Origin: Symsagittifera roscoffensis
Taxonomy: Eukaryota > Xenacoelomorpha > Acoela > Convolutidae
Reading direction: 5' to 3'
Assembly: GCF_963678635.1 (NCBI RefSeq)
Contig: NC_087067.1
Location: forward strand, 32,402,401 to 32,466,400
DNA: 64,000 nt
Shown here piece by piece: positions 35,780-48,893 of this stretch. The translations under genes and the position numbers were made by a program. The notes below the pieces were generated by a model. It was not told the DNA's origin. It was given only the letters and a program-made list of their open reading frames with translations, and did no database searches. Positions within the stretch are counted from its first letter, which is position 1. Each line of letters begins with the position of its first letter.

Positions 35780-35850
35780 CTCTGCTGTCGCAGAGTGCAT
35801 TCAAAGAAACTTATCAAATAGATTTGAAAACTTACCTATTTAATAAGTTT
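35780..35850. repeat. Representative spacer hairpin pair next to the LINE target (one per full unit)
   Basis: CTCTGC-TGTC-GCAGAG (35780-35795) is a perfect 6 bp hairpin. It is followed by an inverted repeat AAACTTATCAAATAG (35807-35821) / CTATTTAATAAGTTT (35836-35850), pairing at 14 of 15 positions around a 14-base loop. The retrotransposon target follows immediately. Both are present in every full-length unit and absent from the short units. Function unknown. Confidence 0.7.
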
Positions 35851-36518
35851 ATCACAACAATTAGGCTAAAAGCATCTATCAGTATCCTGGCTGGTATTCG
35901 ACCATATGCCACTAACGTTGAGTGAGCGGCTATCATGCCATAGATGGTCATCTAAGACACCCTGTACACGCTCCGTAGGTTTTGACCAGCCGACTTGGCC
36001 ATAAAACTCATTGGGCCAAAAAAATTCTGAAAATTGTCAATTTTTCAAATTTTGTTTGAATTGCATAAATTATAACGTGAGCGTGCAAAATTTTACATGG
36101 TATAAGAGCATATTTCTACTCTCGCGCGAGGGCGAGTGTTTTAAAAGTAATGTACATAGTTATATGCTAGTCAGGATATAAATGGAAGCGGAATTACTCA
36201 AATGCCTAAGGCAGAACCGCAGATTCTGTCTTTGTCCGCATCGTTAAGCCCATGTCGTATGTAACGGCACAAACGCAGATGGTTATAACGTAGTCTACTG
36301 TACTCTTACGATAGATTTACTAGCCAGCAGGGGAGTTTTGTTAGGGCGAAGTGTCATTATGGCTACCTCTTTTCAACTTTCCCCCTTGACCTTTCATAAG
36401 TTGGTCCGGGAGCAACCCAGCTCTCAACCCAGTCGGATAAATATAAATTTTTATGATGCGAGCTGTTTTTTCATTGTTGTGTTCAAGGCATGTACCAAAA
36501 TTAGGAAAAGGGTTAGCT

Positions 36519-36705
36519 ATCGCTTCTCGGCCTTTTGGCTAAGATCATGTGTAGTATCTGTTCTTGTCAGCTTAATATCTGGCATGCTGGGCATAGCCTG
36601 GCACCAATATTAAACTGATTATTACTTCCCGAGTTAACACCGAAGCTTGCTTCAGTTGACTCACGGATTGTCCCGGTCTTAGACTACCATCGGGAGCAGT
36701 CCACC
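36519..36705 (+). ncRNA. U2: U2 snRNA gene, copy 18 (Sm-site variant)
   Basis: 187 nt. Shares GATTATTAC and CTTAGACTACC with copy 14 but retains stem IIa. The upstream flank also shares AAAAGGGTTAGCT. Confidence 0.83.
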
Positions 36706-37958
36706 TGAAAATTCTGAACCTGCAAATTACCTTAATAGAGTGAAGATGTCAGTATGAAGAGTCTAATTGAGCCTGGTGAATTGCGCGAACGGCCATAACT
36801 TGCCCAAAAAACTTAAGACTTCCAAATTTTTCTGTTTCTATCGTAAGACCATCGTCAAATCTTGGGGGACTGAGAAAATAAACCAATTTCGTCGAACCAG
36901 TTCAAAGTTATGAGTTCTTGAAAGCTCGGTGATGCCAAAAAGTTAAGCCTAATCGAGCGTGGTGCAAAAAACGAAAATTTCAAAATTTTTGTTCTTTTCT
37001 GTCTAAATTTTATTTTTTCAATATCGTATCACAATTTTGGACTCAGAACAATTCCAACGAGCACAAAACGACTTCTTTAGCTTCAGTGTTCGTGGAGTAA
37101 TCATCAGTTGAAATTTTGGGGGGAGCTGAAATTCGGCCATTTTGGAAGAAAATCGACCTAAAAGCTAACTTTTAAGTTAGTGCAATTTTTTTCTTACATT
37201 TTTCATAAAATGGGGTGCTTTCTGCTGTCGGAGAGTGCATTCAAACAAACTTATCAAATAGATTTGAAAACTTACCTATTTAATAAGTTTATCACAACAA
37301 TTAGGCTAAAAGCATCTATCAGTATCCTGGCTGGTATTCGACCATATGCCACTAACGTTGAGTGAGCGGCTATCATGCCATAGATGGTCATCTAAGACAC
37401 CCTGTACACGCTCCGTAGGTTTTGACCAGCCGATTTGGCCATAAAACTCCTTGGGCCAAAAAAACTCTGAAAGTTGTCAATTTTTCAAATTTTGTTTGAA
37501 TTGCATAAATTATAACGTGAGCGTGCAAAATTTTACATGGTATAAGAGCATATTTCTACTCTCGCGCGAGGGCGAGTGTTTTAAAAGTAATGTACATAGT
37601 TATATGCTAGTCAAGATATAAATGGAAGCGGAATTACTCAAATGCCTAAGGCAGAACCGCAGATTCTGTCTTTGTCCACATCGTTAAGCCCATGTCGTAT
37701 GTAACGGCACAAACGCAGATGGTTATAACGTAGTCTACTGTACTCTTACGATAGATTTACTAGCCAGCAGGGGAGTTTTGTTAGGGCGAAGTGTCATTAT
37801 GGCTACCTCTTTTCAACTTTCCCCCTTGACCTTTCATAAGTTGGTCCGGGAGCAACCCAGCTCTCAACCCAGTCGGATAAATATAAATTTTTATGATGCG
37901 AGCTGTTTTTTCATTGTTGTGTTCAAGGCATGTACCAAAATTAGGAAAAGGTTTAGTT

Positions 37959-38145
37959 ATCGCTTCTCGGCATTTTGGCTAAGATCATGTGTAGTATATG
38001 TTCTTGTCAGCTTAATATCTGGCATGCTGGGCATAGCCCGGCACCAATATTAAACTGATTTTTACTTCCCGAGTTAACACCGAAGCTTGCTTCAGTTGAC
38101 TCACGGATTGTCCCGGTCTAACACTACCATCGGGAGCAGTCCACC
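37959..38145 (+). ncRNA. U2: U2 snRNA gene, copy 19
   Basis: 187 nt. CTCGGCATTTTGG breaks a stem I pair, GTAGTATATG changes the base after the branch-point region, GCCCGGCA in stem IIa, GGTCTAACAC in loop IV. Confidence 0.82.
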
Positions 38146-39398
38146 TGAAAATTCTGAACCTACAAATTACCTTAATAGAGTGAAGATGTCAGTATGAAGA
38201 GTCTAATTGAGCCTAGTGAATTGCGCGAACGGACATAACTTGCCCAAAAAACTTAAGACTTCCAAATTTTTCTATTTCTATCGTAAGACCATCGTCAAAT
38301 CTTGGGGGACTGAGAAAATGAACCAATTTCGTCGAACCAGTTCAAAGTTATGAGTTCTTGAAAGCTCGGTGATGCCAAAAAGTTAAGCCTAATCGAGCGT
38401 GGTGCAAAAAACGAAAATTTCAAAATTTTTGTTCTTTTCTGTCTAAATTTTATTTTTTCAATATCGTATCACAATTTTGGACTCAGAACAATTCCAACGA
38501 GCACAAAACGACTTCTTTAGCTTCAGTGTTCGTGGAGTAATCATCAGTTGAAATTTTGGGGGGAGCTGAAATTCGGCCAATTTGGAAGAAAATCGACCTA
38601 AAAGCTAACTTTTAAGTTAGTGCAATTTTTTTCTTGCATTTTTCATAAAATGGGGTGCTTTCTGCTGTCGCAAAGTGCATTCAAACAAACTTATCAAATA
38701 GATTTGAAAACTTACCTATTTAATAAGTTTATCACAACAATTAGGCTAAAAGCATCTATCAGTATCCTGGCTGGTATTCGACCATATGCCACTAACGTTG
38801 AGTGAGCGGCTATCATGCCATAGATGGTCATCTAAGACACCCTGTACACGCTCCGTAGGTTTTGACCAGCCGATTTCGCCATAAAACTCATTGGGCCAAA
38901 AATATTCTGAAAATTGTCAATTTTTCAAATTTTGTTTGAATTGCATAAATTATAACGTGAGCGTGCAAAATTTTACATGGTATAAGAGCATATTTCTACT
39001 CTCGCGCGAGGGCGAGTGTTTTAAAAGTAATGTACATAGTTATATGCTAGTCAAGATATAAATGGAAGCGGAATTACTCAAATGCCTAAGGCAGAACCGC
39101 AGATTCTGTCTTTGTCCACATCGTTAAGCCCATGTCGTATGTAACGGCACAAACGCAGATGGTTATAACGTAGTCTACTGTACTCTTACGATAGATTTAC
39201 TAGCCAGCAGGGGAGTTTTGTTAGGGCGAAGTGTCATTATGGCTACCTCTTTTCAACTTTCCCCCTTGACCTTTCATAAGTTGGTCCGGGAGCAACCCAG
39301 CTCTCAACCCAGTCGGATAAATATAAATTTTTATGATGCGAGCTGTTTTTTCATTGTTGTGTTCAAGGCATGTACCAAAATTAGGAAAAGGTTTAGCT

Positions 39399-39584
39399 AT
39401 CGCTTCTCGGCCTTTTGGCTAAAATCATGTGTAGTATCTGTTCTTGTCAGCTTAATATCTGGCATGCTGGGCATAGCCGGCACCAATATTAAACTGATTT
39501 TTACTTCCCGAGTTAACACCGAAGCTTGCTTCAGTTGACTCACGGATTGTCCCGGTCTTACACTACCATCGGGAGCAGTCCACC
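39399..39584 (+). ncRNA. U2: U2 snRNA gene, copy 20 (helix I variant)
   Basis: 186 nt. GGCTAAAATCATG variant, stem IIa GCCGGCA; otherwise consensus. Confidence 0.83.
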
Positions 39585-40837
39585 TGAAAATTCTGAACCT
39601 GCAAATTACCTTAATAGAGTGAAGATGTCAGTATGAAGAGTCTAATTGAGCCTAGTGAATTGCGCGAACGGACATAACTTGCCCAAAAAACTTAAGACTT
39701 CCAAATTTTTCTATTTCTATCGTAAGACCATCGTCAAATCTTGGGGGACTGAGAAAATGAACCAATTTCGTCGAACCAGTTCAAAGTTATGAGTTCTTGA
39801 AAGCTCGGTGATGCCAAAAAGTTAAGCCTAATCGAGCGTGGTGCAAAAAACGAAAATTTCAAAATTTTTGTTCTTTACTGTCTAAATTTTATTTTTTCAA
39901 TATCGTATCACAATTTTGGACTCAGAACAATTCCAACGAGCACAAAACGACTTCTTTAGCTTCAGTGTTCGTGGAGTAATCATCAGTTGAAATTTTGGGG
40001 GGAGCTGAAATTCGGCCAATTTGGAAGAAAATCGACCTAAAAGCTAACTTTTAAGTTAGTGCAATTTTTTTCTTGCATTTTTCATAAAATGGGGTGCTTT
40101 CTGCTGTCGCAGAGTGCATTCAAACAAACTTATCAAATAGATTTGAAAACTTACCTATTTAATAAGTTTATCACAACAATTAGGCTAAACGCATCTATTA
40201 GTATCCTGGCTGGTATTCGACCATATGCCACTAACGTTGAGTGAGCAGCTATCATGCCATCGATGGTCATCTAAGACACCCTGTACACGCTCCGTAGGTT
40301 TTGACCAGCCGATTTCGCCATAAAACTCATTGGGCCAAAAATATTCTGAAAATTGTCAATTTTTCAAATTTTGTTTGAATTGCATAAATTATAACGTGAG
40401 CGTGCAAAATTTTACATGGTATAAGAGCATATTTCTACTCTCGCGCGAGGGCGAGTGTTTTAAAAGTAATGTACATAGTTATATGCTAGTCAAGATATAA
40501 ATGGAAGCGGAATTACTCAAATGCCTAAGGCAGAACCGCAGATTCTGTCTTTGTCCACATCGTTAAGCCCATGTCGTATGTAACGGCACAAACGCAGATG
40601 GTTATAACGTAGTCTACTGTACTCTTACGATAGATTTACTAGCCAGCAGGGGAGTTTTGTTAGGGCGAAGTGTCATTATGGCTACCTCTTTTCAACTTTC
40701 CCACTTGACCTTTCATAAGTTGGTCCGGGAGCAACCCAGCTCTCAACCCAGTCGGATAAATATAAATTTTTATGATGCGAGCTGTTTTTTCATTGTTGTG
40801 TTCAAGGCATGTACCAAAATTAGGAAAAGGTTTAGTT

Positions 40838-41024
40838 GTCGCTTCTCGGCCTTTTGGCTAAGATCATGTGTAGTATCTGTTCTTGTCAGCTAAATATCTG
40901 GCATGCTGGGCATAGCCCGGCACCAATATTAAACTGATTTTTACTTCCCGAGTTAACACCGAAGCTTGCTTCAGTTGACTCACGGATTGTCCCGGTCTTA
41001 CACTACCATCGGGAGCAGTCCACC
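40838..41024 (+). ncRNA. U2: U2 snRNA gene, copy 21
   Basis: 187 nt. First base changed (GTCGCTTC), IIc 5' strand CTAAATATC, stem IIa GCCCGGCA. GATC, GTAGTA and Sm-like site intact. Confidence 0.84.
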
Positions 41025-42276
41025 TGAAAATTCTGAACCTGCAAATTACCTTAATAGAGTGAAGATGTCAGTATGAAGAGTCTAATTGAGCCTAGTGAAT
41101 TGCGCGAACGGACATAACTTGCCCAAAAAACTTAAGACTTCCAAATTTTTCTATTTCTATCGTAAGACCATCGTCAAATCTTGGGGGACTGAGAAAATGA
41201 ACCAATTTCGTCGAACCAGTTCAAAGTTATGAGTTCTTGAAAGCTCGGTGATGCCAAAAAGTTAAGCCTAATCGAGCGTGGTGCAAAAAACGAAAATTTC
41301 AAAATTTTTGTTCTTTTCTGTCTAAATTTTATTTTTTCAAAATCGTATCACAATTTTGGACTCAGAACAATTCCAACGAGCCCAAAACGACTTCTTTAGC
41401 TTCAGTGTTCGTGGAGTAATCATCAGTTGAAATTTTGGGGGGAGCTGAAACTCGGCCATTTTGGAAGAAAATCGACCTAAAAGCTAACTTTTAAGTTAGT
41501 GCAATTTTTTCTTGCATTTTTCATAAAATGGGGTGCTCTCTGCTGTCGCAGAGTGCATTCAAAGAAACTTATCAAATAGATTTGAAAACTTACCTATTTA
41601 ATAAGTTTATCACAACAATTAGGCTAAAAGCATCTATCAGTATCCTGGCTGGTATTCGACCATATGCCACTAACGTTGAGTGAGCGGCTATCATGCCATA
41701 GATGGTCATCTAATACACCCTGTACACGCTCCGTAGGTTTTGACCAGCCGACTTGGCCATAAAACTCATTGGGCCAAAAAAATTCTGAAAATTGTCAATT
41801 TTTCAAATTTTGTTTGAATTGCATAAATTATAACGTGAGCGTGCAAAATTTTACATGGTATAAGAGCATATTTCTACTCTCGCGCGAGGGCGAGTGTTTT
41901 AAAAGTAATGTACATAGTTATATGCTAGTCAGGATATAAATGGAAGCGGAATTACTCAAATGCCTAAGGCAAAACCGCAGATTCTGTCTTTGTCCACATC
42001 GTTAAGCCCATGTCGTATGTAACGGCACAAACGCAGATGGTTATAACGTAGTCTACTGTACTCTTACGATAGATTTACTAGCCAGCAGGGGAGTTTTGTT
42101 AGGGCGAAGTGTCATTATGGCTACCTCTTTTCAACTTTCCCCCTTGACCTTTCATAAGTTGGTCCGGGAGCAACCCAGCTCTCAACCCAGTCGGATAAAT
42201 ATAAATTTTTATGATGCGAGCTGTTTTTTCATTGTTGTGTTCAAGGCATGTACCAAAATTAAAAAAAGGTTTAGCT

Positions 42277-42463
42277 ATCGCTTCTCGGCCTTTTGGCTAA
42301 GATCATGTGTAGTATCTGTTCTTGTCAGCTTAATATCTGGCATGCTGGGCATAGCCTGGCACCAATATTAAACTGATTTTTACTTCCCGAGTTAACACCG
42401 AAGCATGCTTCAGTTGACTCACGGATTGTCCCGGTCTTACACTACCATCGGGAGCAGTCCACC
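42277..42463 (+). ncRNA. U2: U2 snRNA gene, copy 22 (near consensus)
   Basis: 187 nt with all structural elements: stem I, GATC, GTAGTA, stem IIa (TGCTGGGC/GCCTGGCA), IIc, GATTTTTAC, stem III (one tip change, GAAGCATGCTTC) and strong stem IV. One of the best candidates for a functional gene. Confidence 0.92.
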
Positions 42464-43715
42464 TGAAAATTCTGAACCTGCAAATTACCTTAATAGAGTG
42501 AAGATGTCAGTATGAAGAGTCTAATTGAGCCTGGTGAATTGCGCGAACGGCCATAACTTGCCCAAAAAACTTAAGACTTCCAAATTTTTCTATTTCTATC
42601 GTAAGACCATCGTCAAATCTTGGGGGACTGAGAAAATGAACCAATTTCGTCGAACCAGTTCAAAGTTATGAGTTCTTGAAAGCTCGGTGATGCCAAAAAG
42701 TTAAGCCTAATCGAGCGTGGTGCAAAAAACGAAAATTTCACAAAATTTTTGTTCTTTTCTGTCTAAATTTTATTTTTTCAAAATCGTATCACAATTTTGG
42801 ACTCAGAACAATTCCAACGAGCCCAAAACGACTTCTTTAGCTTCAGTGTTCATGGAGTAATCATCAGTTGAAATTTTGGGGGGAGCTGAAACTCGGCCAT
42901 TTTGGAAGAAAATCGACCTAAAAGCTAACTTTTAAGTTAGTGCAATTTTTTCTTGCATTTTTCATAAAATGGGGTGCTCTCTGCTGTCGCAGAGTGCATT
43001 CAAAGAAACTTATCAAATAGATTTGAAAACTTACCTATTTAATAAGTTTATCACAACAATTAGGCTAAAAGCATCTATCAGTATCCTGGCTGGTATTCGA
43101 CCATATGCCACTAACGTTGAGTGAGCGGCTATCATGCCATAGATGGTCATCTAAGACACCCTGTACACGCTCCGTAGGTTTTGACCAGCCGACTTGGCCA
43201 TAAAACTCATTGGGCCAAAAAAGTTCTGAAAATTGTCAATTTTTCAAATTTTGTTTGAATTGCATAAATTATAACGTGAGCGTGCAAAATTTTACATGGT
43301 ATAAAAGCATATTTCTACTTTCGCGCGAGGGCGAGTGTTTTAAAAGTAATGTACATAGTTATATGCTAGTCAGGATATAAATGGAAGCGGAATTACTCAA
43401 ATGCCTAAGGCAGAACCGCAGATTCTGTCTTTGTCCACATCGTTAAGCCCATGTCGTATGTAACGGCACAAACGCAGATGGTTATAACGTAGTCTACTGT
43501 ACTCTTACGATAGATTTACTAGCCAGCAGGGGAGTTTTGTTAGGGCGAAGTGTCATTATGGCTACCTCTTTTCAACTTTCCCCCTTGACCTTTCATAAGT
43601 TGGTCCGGGAGCAACCCAGCTCTCAACCCAGTCGGATAAATATAAATTTTTATGATGCGAGCTGTTTTTTCATTGTTGTGTTCAAGGCATGTACCAAAAT
43701 TAGGAAAAGGTTTAG

Positions 43716-43898
43716 CTTCTCGGCCTTTTGGCTAAGATCATGTGTAGTATCTGTTCTTGTCAGCTTAATATCTGGCATGCTGGGCATAGCCTGGCACCAA
43801 TATTAAACTGATTTTTACTTCCCGAGTTAACACCGAAGCTTGCTTCAGTTGACTCACGGATTGTCCCGGTCTTACACTACCATCGGGAGCAGTCCACC
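43716..43898 (+). pseudogene. U2-derived copy 23 lacking the 5' end
   Basis: Flank runs TTTAG straight into CTTCTCGG; six bases including the transcription start and ATCG are missing. The rest is consensus. A transcript would lack the 5' terminus that forms U2/U6 helix II, unless initiation uses the flank. Confidence 0.8.
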
Positions 43899-44795
43899 TG
43901 AAAATTCTGAACCTGCAAATTACCTTAATAGAGTGAAGATGTCAGTATGAAGAGTCTAATTGAGCCTGGTGAATTGCGCGAACGGCCATAACTTGCCCAA
44001 AAAACTTAAGACTTCCAAATTTTTTTATTTCTATCGTAAGACCATCGTCAAATCTTGGGGGACTGAGAAAATGAACCAAAAATGAACCAATTTCGTCGAA
44101 CCAGTTCAAAGTTATGAGTTCTTGAAAGCTCGGTGATGCCAAAAAATTAAGCCTAAACGAGCGTGGTGCAAAAAACGACCATATGCCACTAACGTTGAGT
44201 GAGCGGCTATCATGCCATAGATGGTCATCTAAGACACCCTGTACACGCTCCGTAGGTTTTGACCAGCCGATTTGGCCATAAAACTCATTGGGCCAAAAAA
44301 ATTCTGAAAATTGTCAATTTTTCAAACTTTGTTTGAATTGCATAAATTATAATGTGAGCGTGCAAAATTTTACATGGTATAAGAGCATATTTCTACTCTC
44401 GCGCGAGGGCGAGTGTTTTAAAAGTAATGTACATAGTTATATGCTAGTCAGGATATAAATGGAAGCGGAATTACTCAAATGCCTAAGGCAGAACCGCAGA
44501 TTCTGTCTTTGTCCAAATCGTTAAGCCCATGTCGTATGTAACGGCACAAACGCAGATGGTTATAACGTAGTCTACCGTACTCTTACGATAGATTTACTAG
44601 CCAGCAGGGGAGTTTTGTTAGGGCGAAGTGTCATTATGGCTACCTCTTTTCAACTTTCCCCCTTGACCTTTCATAAGTTGGTCTGGGAGCAACCCAGCTC
44701 TCAACCCAGTCGGATAAATATAAATTTTTATGATGCGAGCTGTTTTTTCATTGTTGTGTTCAAGGCATTTACCAAAATTAGGAAAAGTTTTAGCT

Positions 44796-44981
44796 ATCGC
44801 TTCTCGGCCTTTTGGCTAAGATCATGTGTAGTATCTGTTCTTGTCAGCTTAATATCTGGCATGCTGGGCATAGCATGCACCAATATTAAACTGATTTTTA
44901 CTTCCCGAGTTAACACCGAAGCTTGCTTCAGTTGACTCACGGATTGTCCCAGACTTACACTACCATCGGGAGCAGTCCACC
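44796..44981 (+). ncRNA. U2: U2 snRNA gene, copy 24 (alternative stem IIa)
   Basis: 186 nt. Stem IIa region reads GCATGCTGGGCATAGCATGC, which can form a perfect 7 bp helix GCATGCT/AGCATGC in place of the usual TGCTGGGC/GCCTGGCA. Stem IV has CCCAGAC, which weakens it. GATC, GTAGTA intact. Confidence 0.84.
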
Positions 44982-46214
44982 TGAAAATTCTGAACCTGCA
45001 AATTACCTTAATAGAGTGAAGATGTCAGTATGAAGAGTCTAATTGAGCCTGGTGAATTGCGCGAACGGCCATAACTTGCCCAAAAAACTTAAGACTTCCA
45101 AATTTTTCTATTTCTATCGTAAGAACATCGTCAAATCTTGGGGGACTGAGAAAATGAACCAATTTCGTCGAACCAGTTCAAAGTTATGAGTTCTTGAAAG
45201 CTCGGTGATGCCAAAAAGTTAAGCCTAATCGAGCGTGGTGCAAAAAACGAAAATTTCAAAATTTTTTTTCTTTTCTGTCTAAATTTTATTTTTTCAATAT
45301 CGTATCACAATTTTGGACTCAGAAAAATTCCAACGAGCCCAAAACGACTTCTTTAGCTTCAGTGTTCGTGGAGTAATCATCAGTTGAAATTTTGGGGGGA
45401 GCTGAAATTCGGCCATTTTGGAAGAAAATCGACCTAAAAGCTAACTTTTAAGTTAGTGCAATTTTTTTCTTGCATTTTTCATAAAATGGGGTGCTCTCTG
45501 CTGTCGCAGAGTGCATTCAAAGAAACTTATCAAATAGATTTGAAAACTTACCTATTTAATAAGTTTATCACAACAATTAGGCTAGGCTGGTATTCGACCA
45601 TATGCCACTAACGTTGAGTGAGCGGCTATCATACCATAGATGGTCATCTAAGACACCCTGTACACGCTCCGTAGGTTTTGACCAGCCGATTTGGCCATAA
45701 AACTCATTGGGCCAAAAAAATTCCGAAAATTGTCAATTTTTCAAATTTTGTTTGAATTGCATAAATTATAACGTGAGCGTGCAAAATTTTACATGGTATA
45801 AGAGCATATTTCTACTCTCGCGCGAGGGCGAGTGTTTTAAAAGTAATGTACATAGTTATATGCTAGTCAGGATATAAATGGAAGCGGAATTACTCAAATG
45901 CCTAAGGCAGAACCGCAGATTCTGTCTTTGTCCACATCGTTAAGCCCATGTCGTATGTAACGGCACAAACGCAGATGGTTATAACGTAGTCTACTGTACT
46001 CTTACGATAGATTTACTAGCCAGCAGGGGAGTTTTGTTAGGGCGAAGTGTCATTATGGCTACCTCTTTTCAACTTTGCCCCTTGACCTTTCATAAGTTGG
46101 TCCGGGAGCAACATAGCTCTCAACCCAGTCGGATAAATATAAATTTTTATGATGCGAGCTGTTTTTTCATTGTTGTGTTCAAGGCATGTACCAAAATTAG
46201 GAAAAGGTTTAGCT

Positions 46215-46401
46215 ATCGCTTCTCGGCCTTTTGGCTAAGATCATGTGTAGTATCTGTTCTTGTCAGCTTAATATCTGGCATGCTGGGCATAGCCTGGCAC
46301 CAATATTAAACTGATTTTTACTCTCCGAGTTAACACCGAAGCTTGCTTCAGTTGACTCACGGATTGTCCCGGTCTTACACTACCATCGGGAGCAGTCCAC
46401 C
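46215..46401 (+). ncRNA. U2: U2 snRNA gene, copy 25 (near consensus)
   Basis: 187 nt, all main structures intact. Only difference noted is TACTCTCCGAG before stem III. Confidence 0.92.
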
Positions 46402-47287
46402 TGAAAATTCTGAACCTGCAAATTACCTTAATAGAGTGAAGATGTCAGTATGAAGAGTCTAATTGAGCCTGGTGAATTGCGCGAACGGCCATAACATGCC
46501 CAAAAAACTTAAGACTTCCAAATTTTTCTATTTCTATCGTAAGACCATCGTCAAATCTTGGGGGACTGAGAAAATGAACCAATTTCGTCGAACCAGTTCA
46601 AAGTTATGAGTTCTTGAAAGCTCGGTGATGCCAAAAAGTTAAGCCTAAACGAGCGTGGTGCAAAAAACGACCATATGCCACTAACGTTGAGTGAGCGGCT
46701 ATCATGCCATAGATGGTCATCTAAGACACCCTGTACACGCTCCGTAGGTTTTGACCAGCCGATTTGGCCATAAAACTCATTCGGCCAAAAAAATTCTGAA
46801 AATTGTCAATTTTTCAAATTTTGTTTGAATTGCATAAATTATAATGTGAGCGTGCAAAATTTTCCATGGTATAAGAGCATATTTCTACTCTCGCGCGAGG
46901 GCGAGTGTTTTAAAAGTAATGTACATAGTTATATGCTAGTCAGGATATAAAAGGAAGCGGAATTACTCAAATGCCTAAGGCAGAACCGCAGATTCTGTCT
47001 TTGTCCAAATCGTTAAGCCCATGTCGTATGTAACGGCACAAACGCAGATGGTTATAACGTAGTCTACCGTACTCTTACGATAGATTTACTAGCCAGCAGG
47101 GGAGTTTTTTTAGGGCGAAGTGTCATTATGGCTACCTCTTTTCAACTTTCCCCCTTGACCTTTCATAAGTTGGTCTGGGAGCAACCCAGCTCTCAACCCA
47201 GTCGGATAAATATAAATTTTTATGATGCGAGCTGTTTTTTCATTGTTGTGTTCAAGGCATGTACCAAAATTAGGAAAAGGTTTAGCT

Positions 47288-47473
47288 ATCGCTTCTCGGC
47301 CTTTTGGCTAAACTCATGTGTAGTATCTGTTCTTGTCAGCTTAATATCTGGTATGCTGGGCATAGCATGCACCAATATTAACCTGATTTTTACTTCCCGA
47401 GTTAACACCGAAGCTTGCTTCAGTTGACTCACGGATTGTCCCAGTCTTACACTACTATCGGGAGCAGTCAACC
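47288..47473 (+). ncRNA. U2: U2 snRNA gene, copy 26 (alternative stem IIa, helix I variant)
   Basis: 186 nt. GTATGCT...AGCATGC stem IIa form with one G.U pair, GGCTAAACTCATG in the U6-pairing region, AACCTGATTTTTA before the Sm-like site, 3' end CAGTCAACC. Confidence 0.8.
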
Positions 47474-48706
47474 TGAAAATTCTGAACCTGCAAATTACCT
47501 TAATAGAGTGAAGATGTCAGTATGAAGAGTCTAATTGAGCCTGGTGAATTGCGCGAACGGCCATAACTTGCCCAAAAAATTTAAGACTTCCAAATTTTTC
47601 TATTTCTATCGTAAGAACATCGTCAAATCTTGGGGGACTGAGAAAATGAACCAATTTCGTCGAACCAGTTCAAAGTTATGAGTTCTTGAAAGCTCGGTGA
47701 TGCCAAAAAGTTAAGCCTAATCGAGCGTGGTGCAAAAAACGAAAATTTCAAAATTTTTGTTCTTTTCTGTCTAAATTTTATTTTTTCAATATCGTATCAC
47801 AATTTTGGACTCAGAAAAATTCCAACGAGCCCAAAACGACTTCTTTAGCTTCAGTGTTCGTGGAGTAATCATCAGTTGAAATTTTGGGGGGAGCTGAAAT
47901 TCGGCCATTTTGGAAGAAAATCGACCTAAAAGCTAACTTTTAAGTTAATGCAATTTTTTTCTTGCATTTTTCATAAAATGGGGTGCTCTCTGCTGTCGCA
48001 GAGTGCATTCAAAGAAACTTATCATATAGATTTGAAAACTTACCTATTTAACAAGTTTATCACAACAATTAGGCTAGGCTGGTATTGGACCATATGCCAC
48101 TAACGTTGAGTGAGCGGCTATCATACCATAGATGGTCATCTAAGACACCCTGTACACGCTCCGTAGGGTTTGACCAGCCGATTTGGCCATAAAACTCATT
48201 GGGCCAAAAAAATTCCGAAAATTGTCAATTTTTCAAATTTTGTTTGAATTGCATAAATTATAACGTGAGCGTGCAAAATTTTACATGGTATAAGAGCATA
48301 TTTCTACTCTCGCGCGAGGGCGAGTGTTTTAAAAGTAATGTACATAGTTATATGCTAGTCAGGATATAAATGGAAGCGGAATTACTCAAATGCCTAAGGC
48401 AGAACCGCAGATTCTGTCTTTGTCCACATCGTTAAGCCCATGTCGTATGTAACGGCACAAACGCAGATGGTTATAACGTAGTCTACTGTACTCTTACGAT
48501 AGATTTACTAGCCAGCAGGGGAGTTTTGTTAGGGCGAAGTGTCATTATGGCTACCTCTTTTCAACTTTCCCCCTTGACCTTTCATAAGTTGGTCCGGGAG
48601 CAACATAGCTCTCAACCCAGTCGGATAAATATAAATTTTTATGATGCGAGCTGTTTTTTCATTGTTGTGTTCAAGGCATGTACCAAAATTAGGAAAAGGT
48701 TTAGCT

Positions 48707-48893
48707 ATCGCTTCTCGGCCTTTTGGCTAAGATCATGTGTAGTATCTGTTCTTGTCAGCTTAATATCTGGCATGCTGGGCATAGCCTGGCACCAATATTA
48801 AACTGATTTTTACTCTCCGAGTTAACACCGAAGCTTGCTTCAGTTGACTCACGGATTGTCCCGGTCTTACACTACCATCGGGAGCAGTCCACC
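48707..48893 (+). ncRNA. U2: U2 snRNA gene, copy 27 (near consensus)
   Basis: 187 nt, same as copy 25 including TACTCTCCGAG. Confidence 0.92.

Larger units (their letters stand above)
34411..43715 (+). repeat. U2 tandem array block E (units 17-22)
   Basis: The most regular stretch: U2 starts are spaced 1440, 1440, 1440, 1439, 1439 and 1441 bp. Spacers carry the complete unit including the retrotransposon target. U2 copy 18 and copy 14 (7048 bp apart) share private changes, showing that units move between neighbourhoods by unequal exchange. Confidence 0.95.

Noticed and set aside
35800-35900. U1 snRNA start (ACTTACCT near ATCCTGGCTGG) on the + strand
   Set aside because: The eight-base match to the U1 5' end is not followed by any U1 stem-loop sequence.
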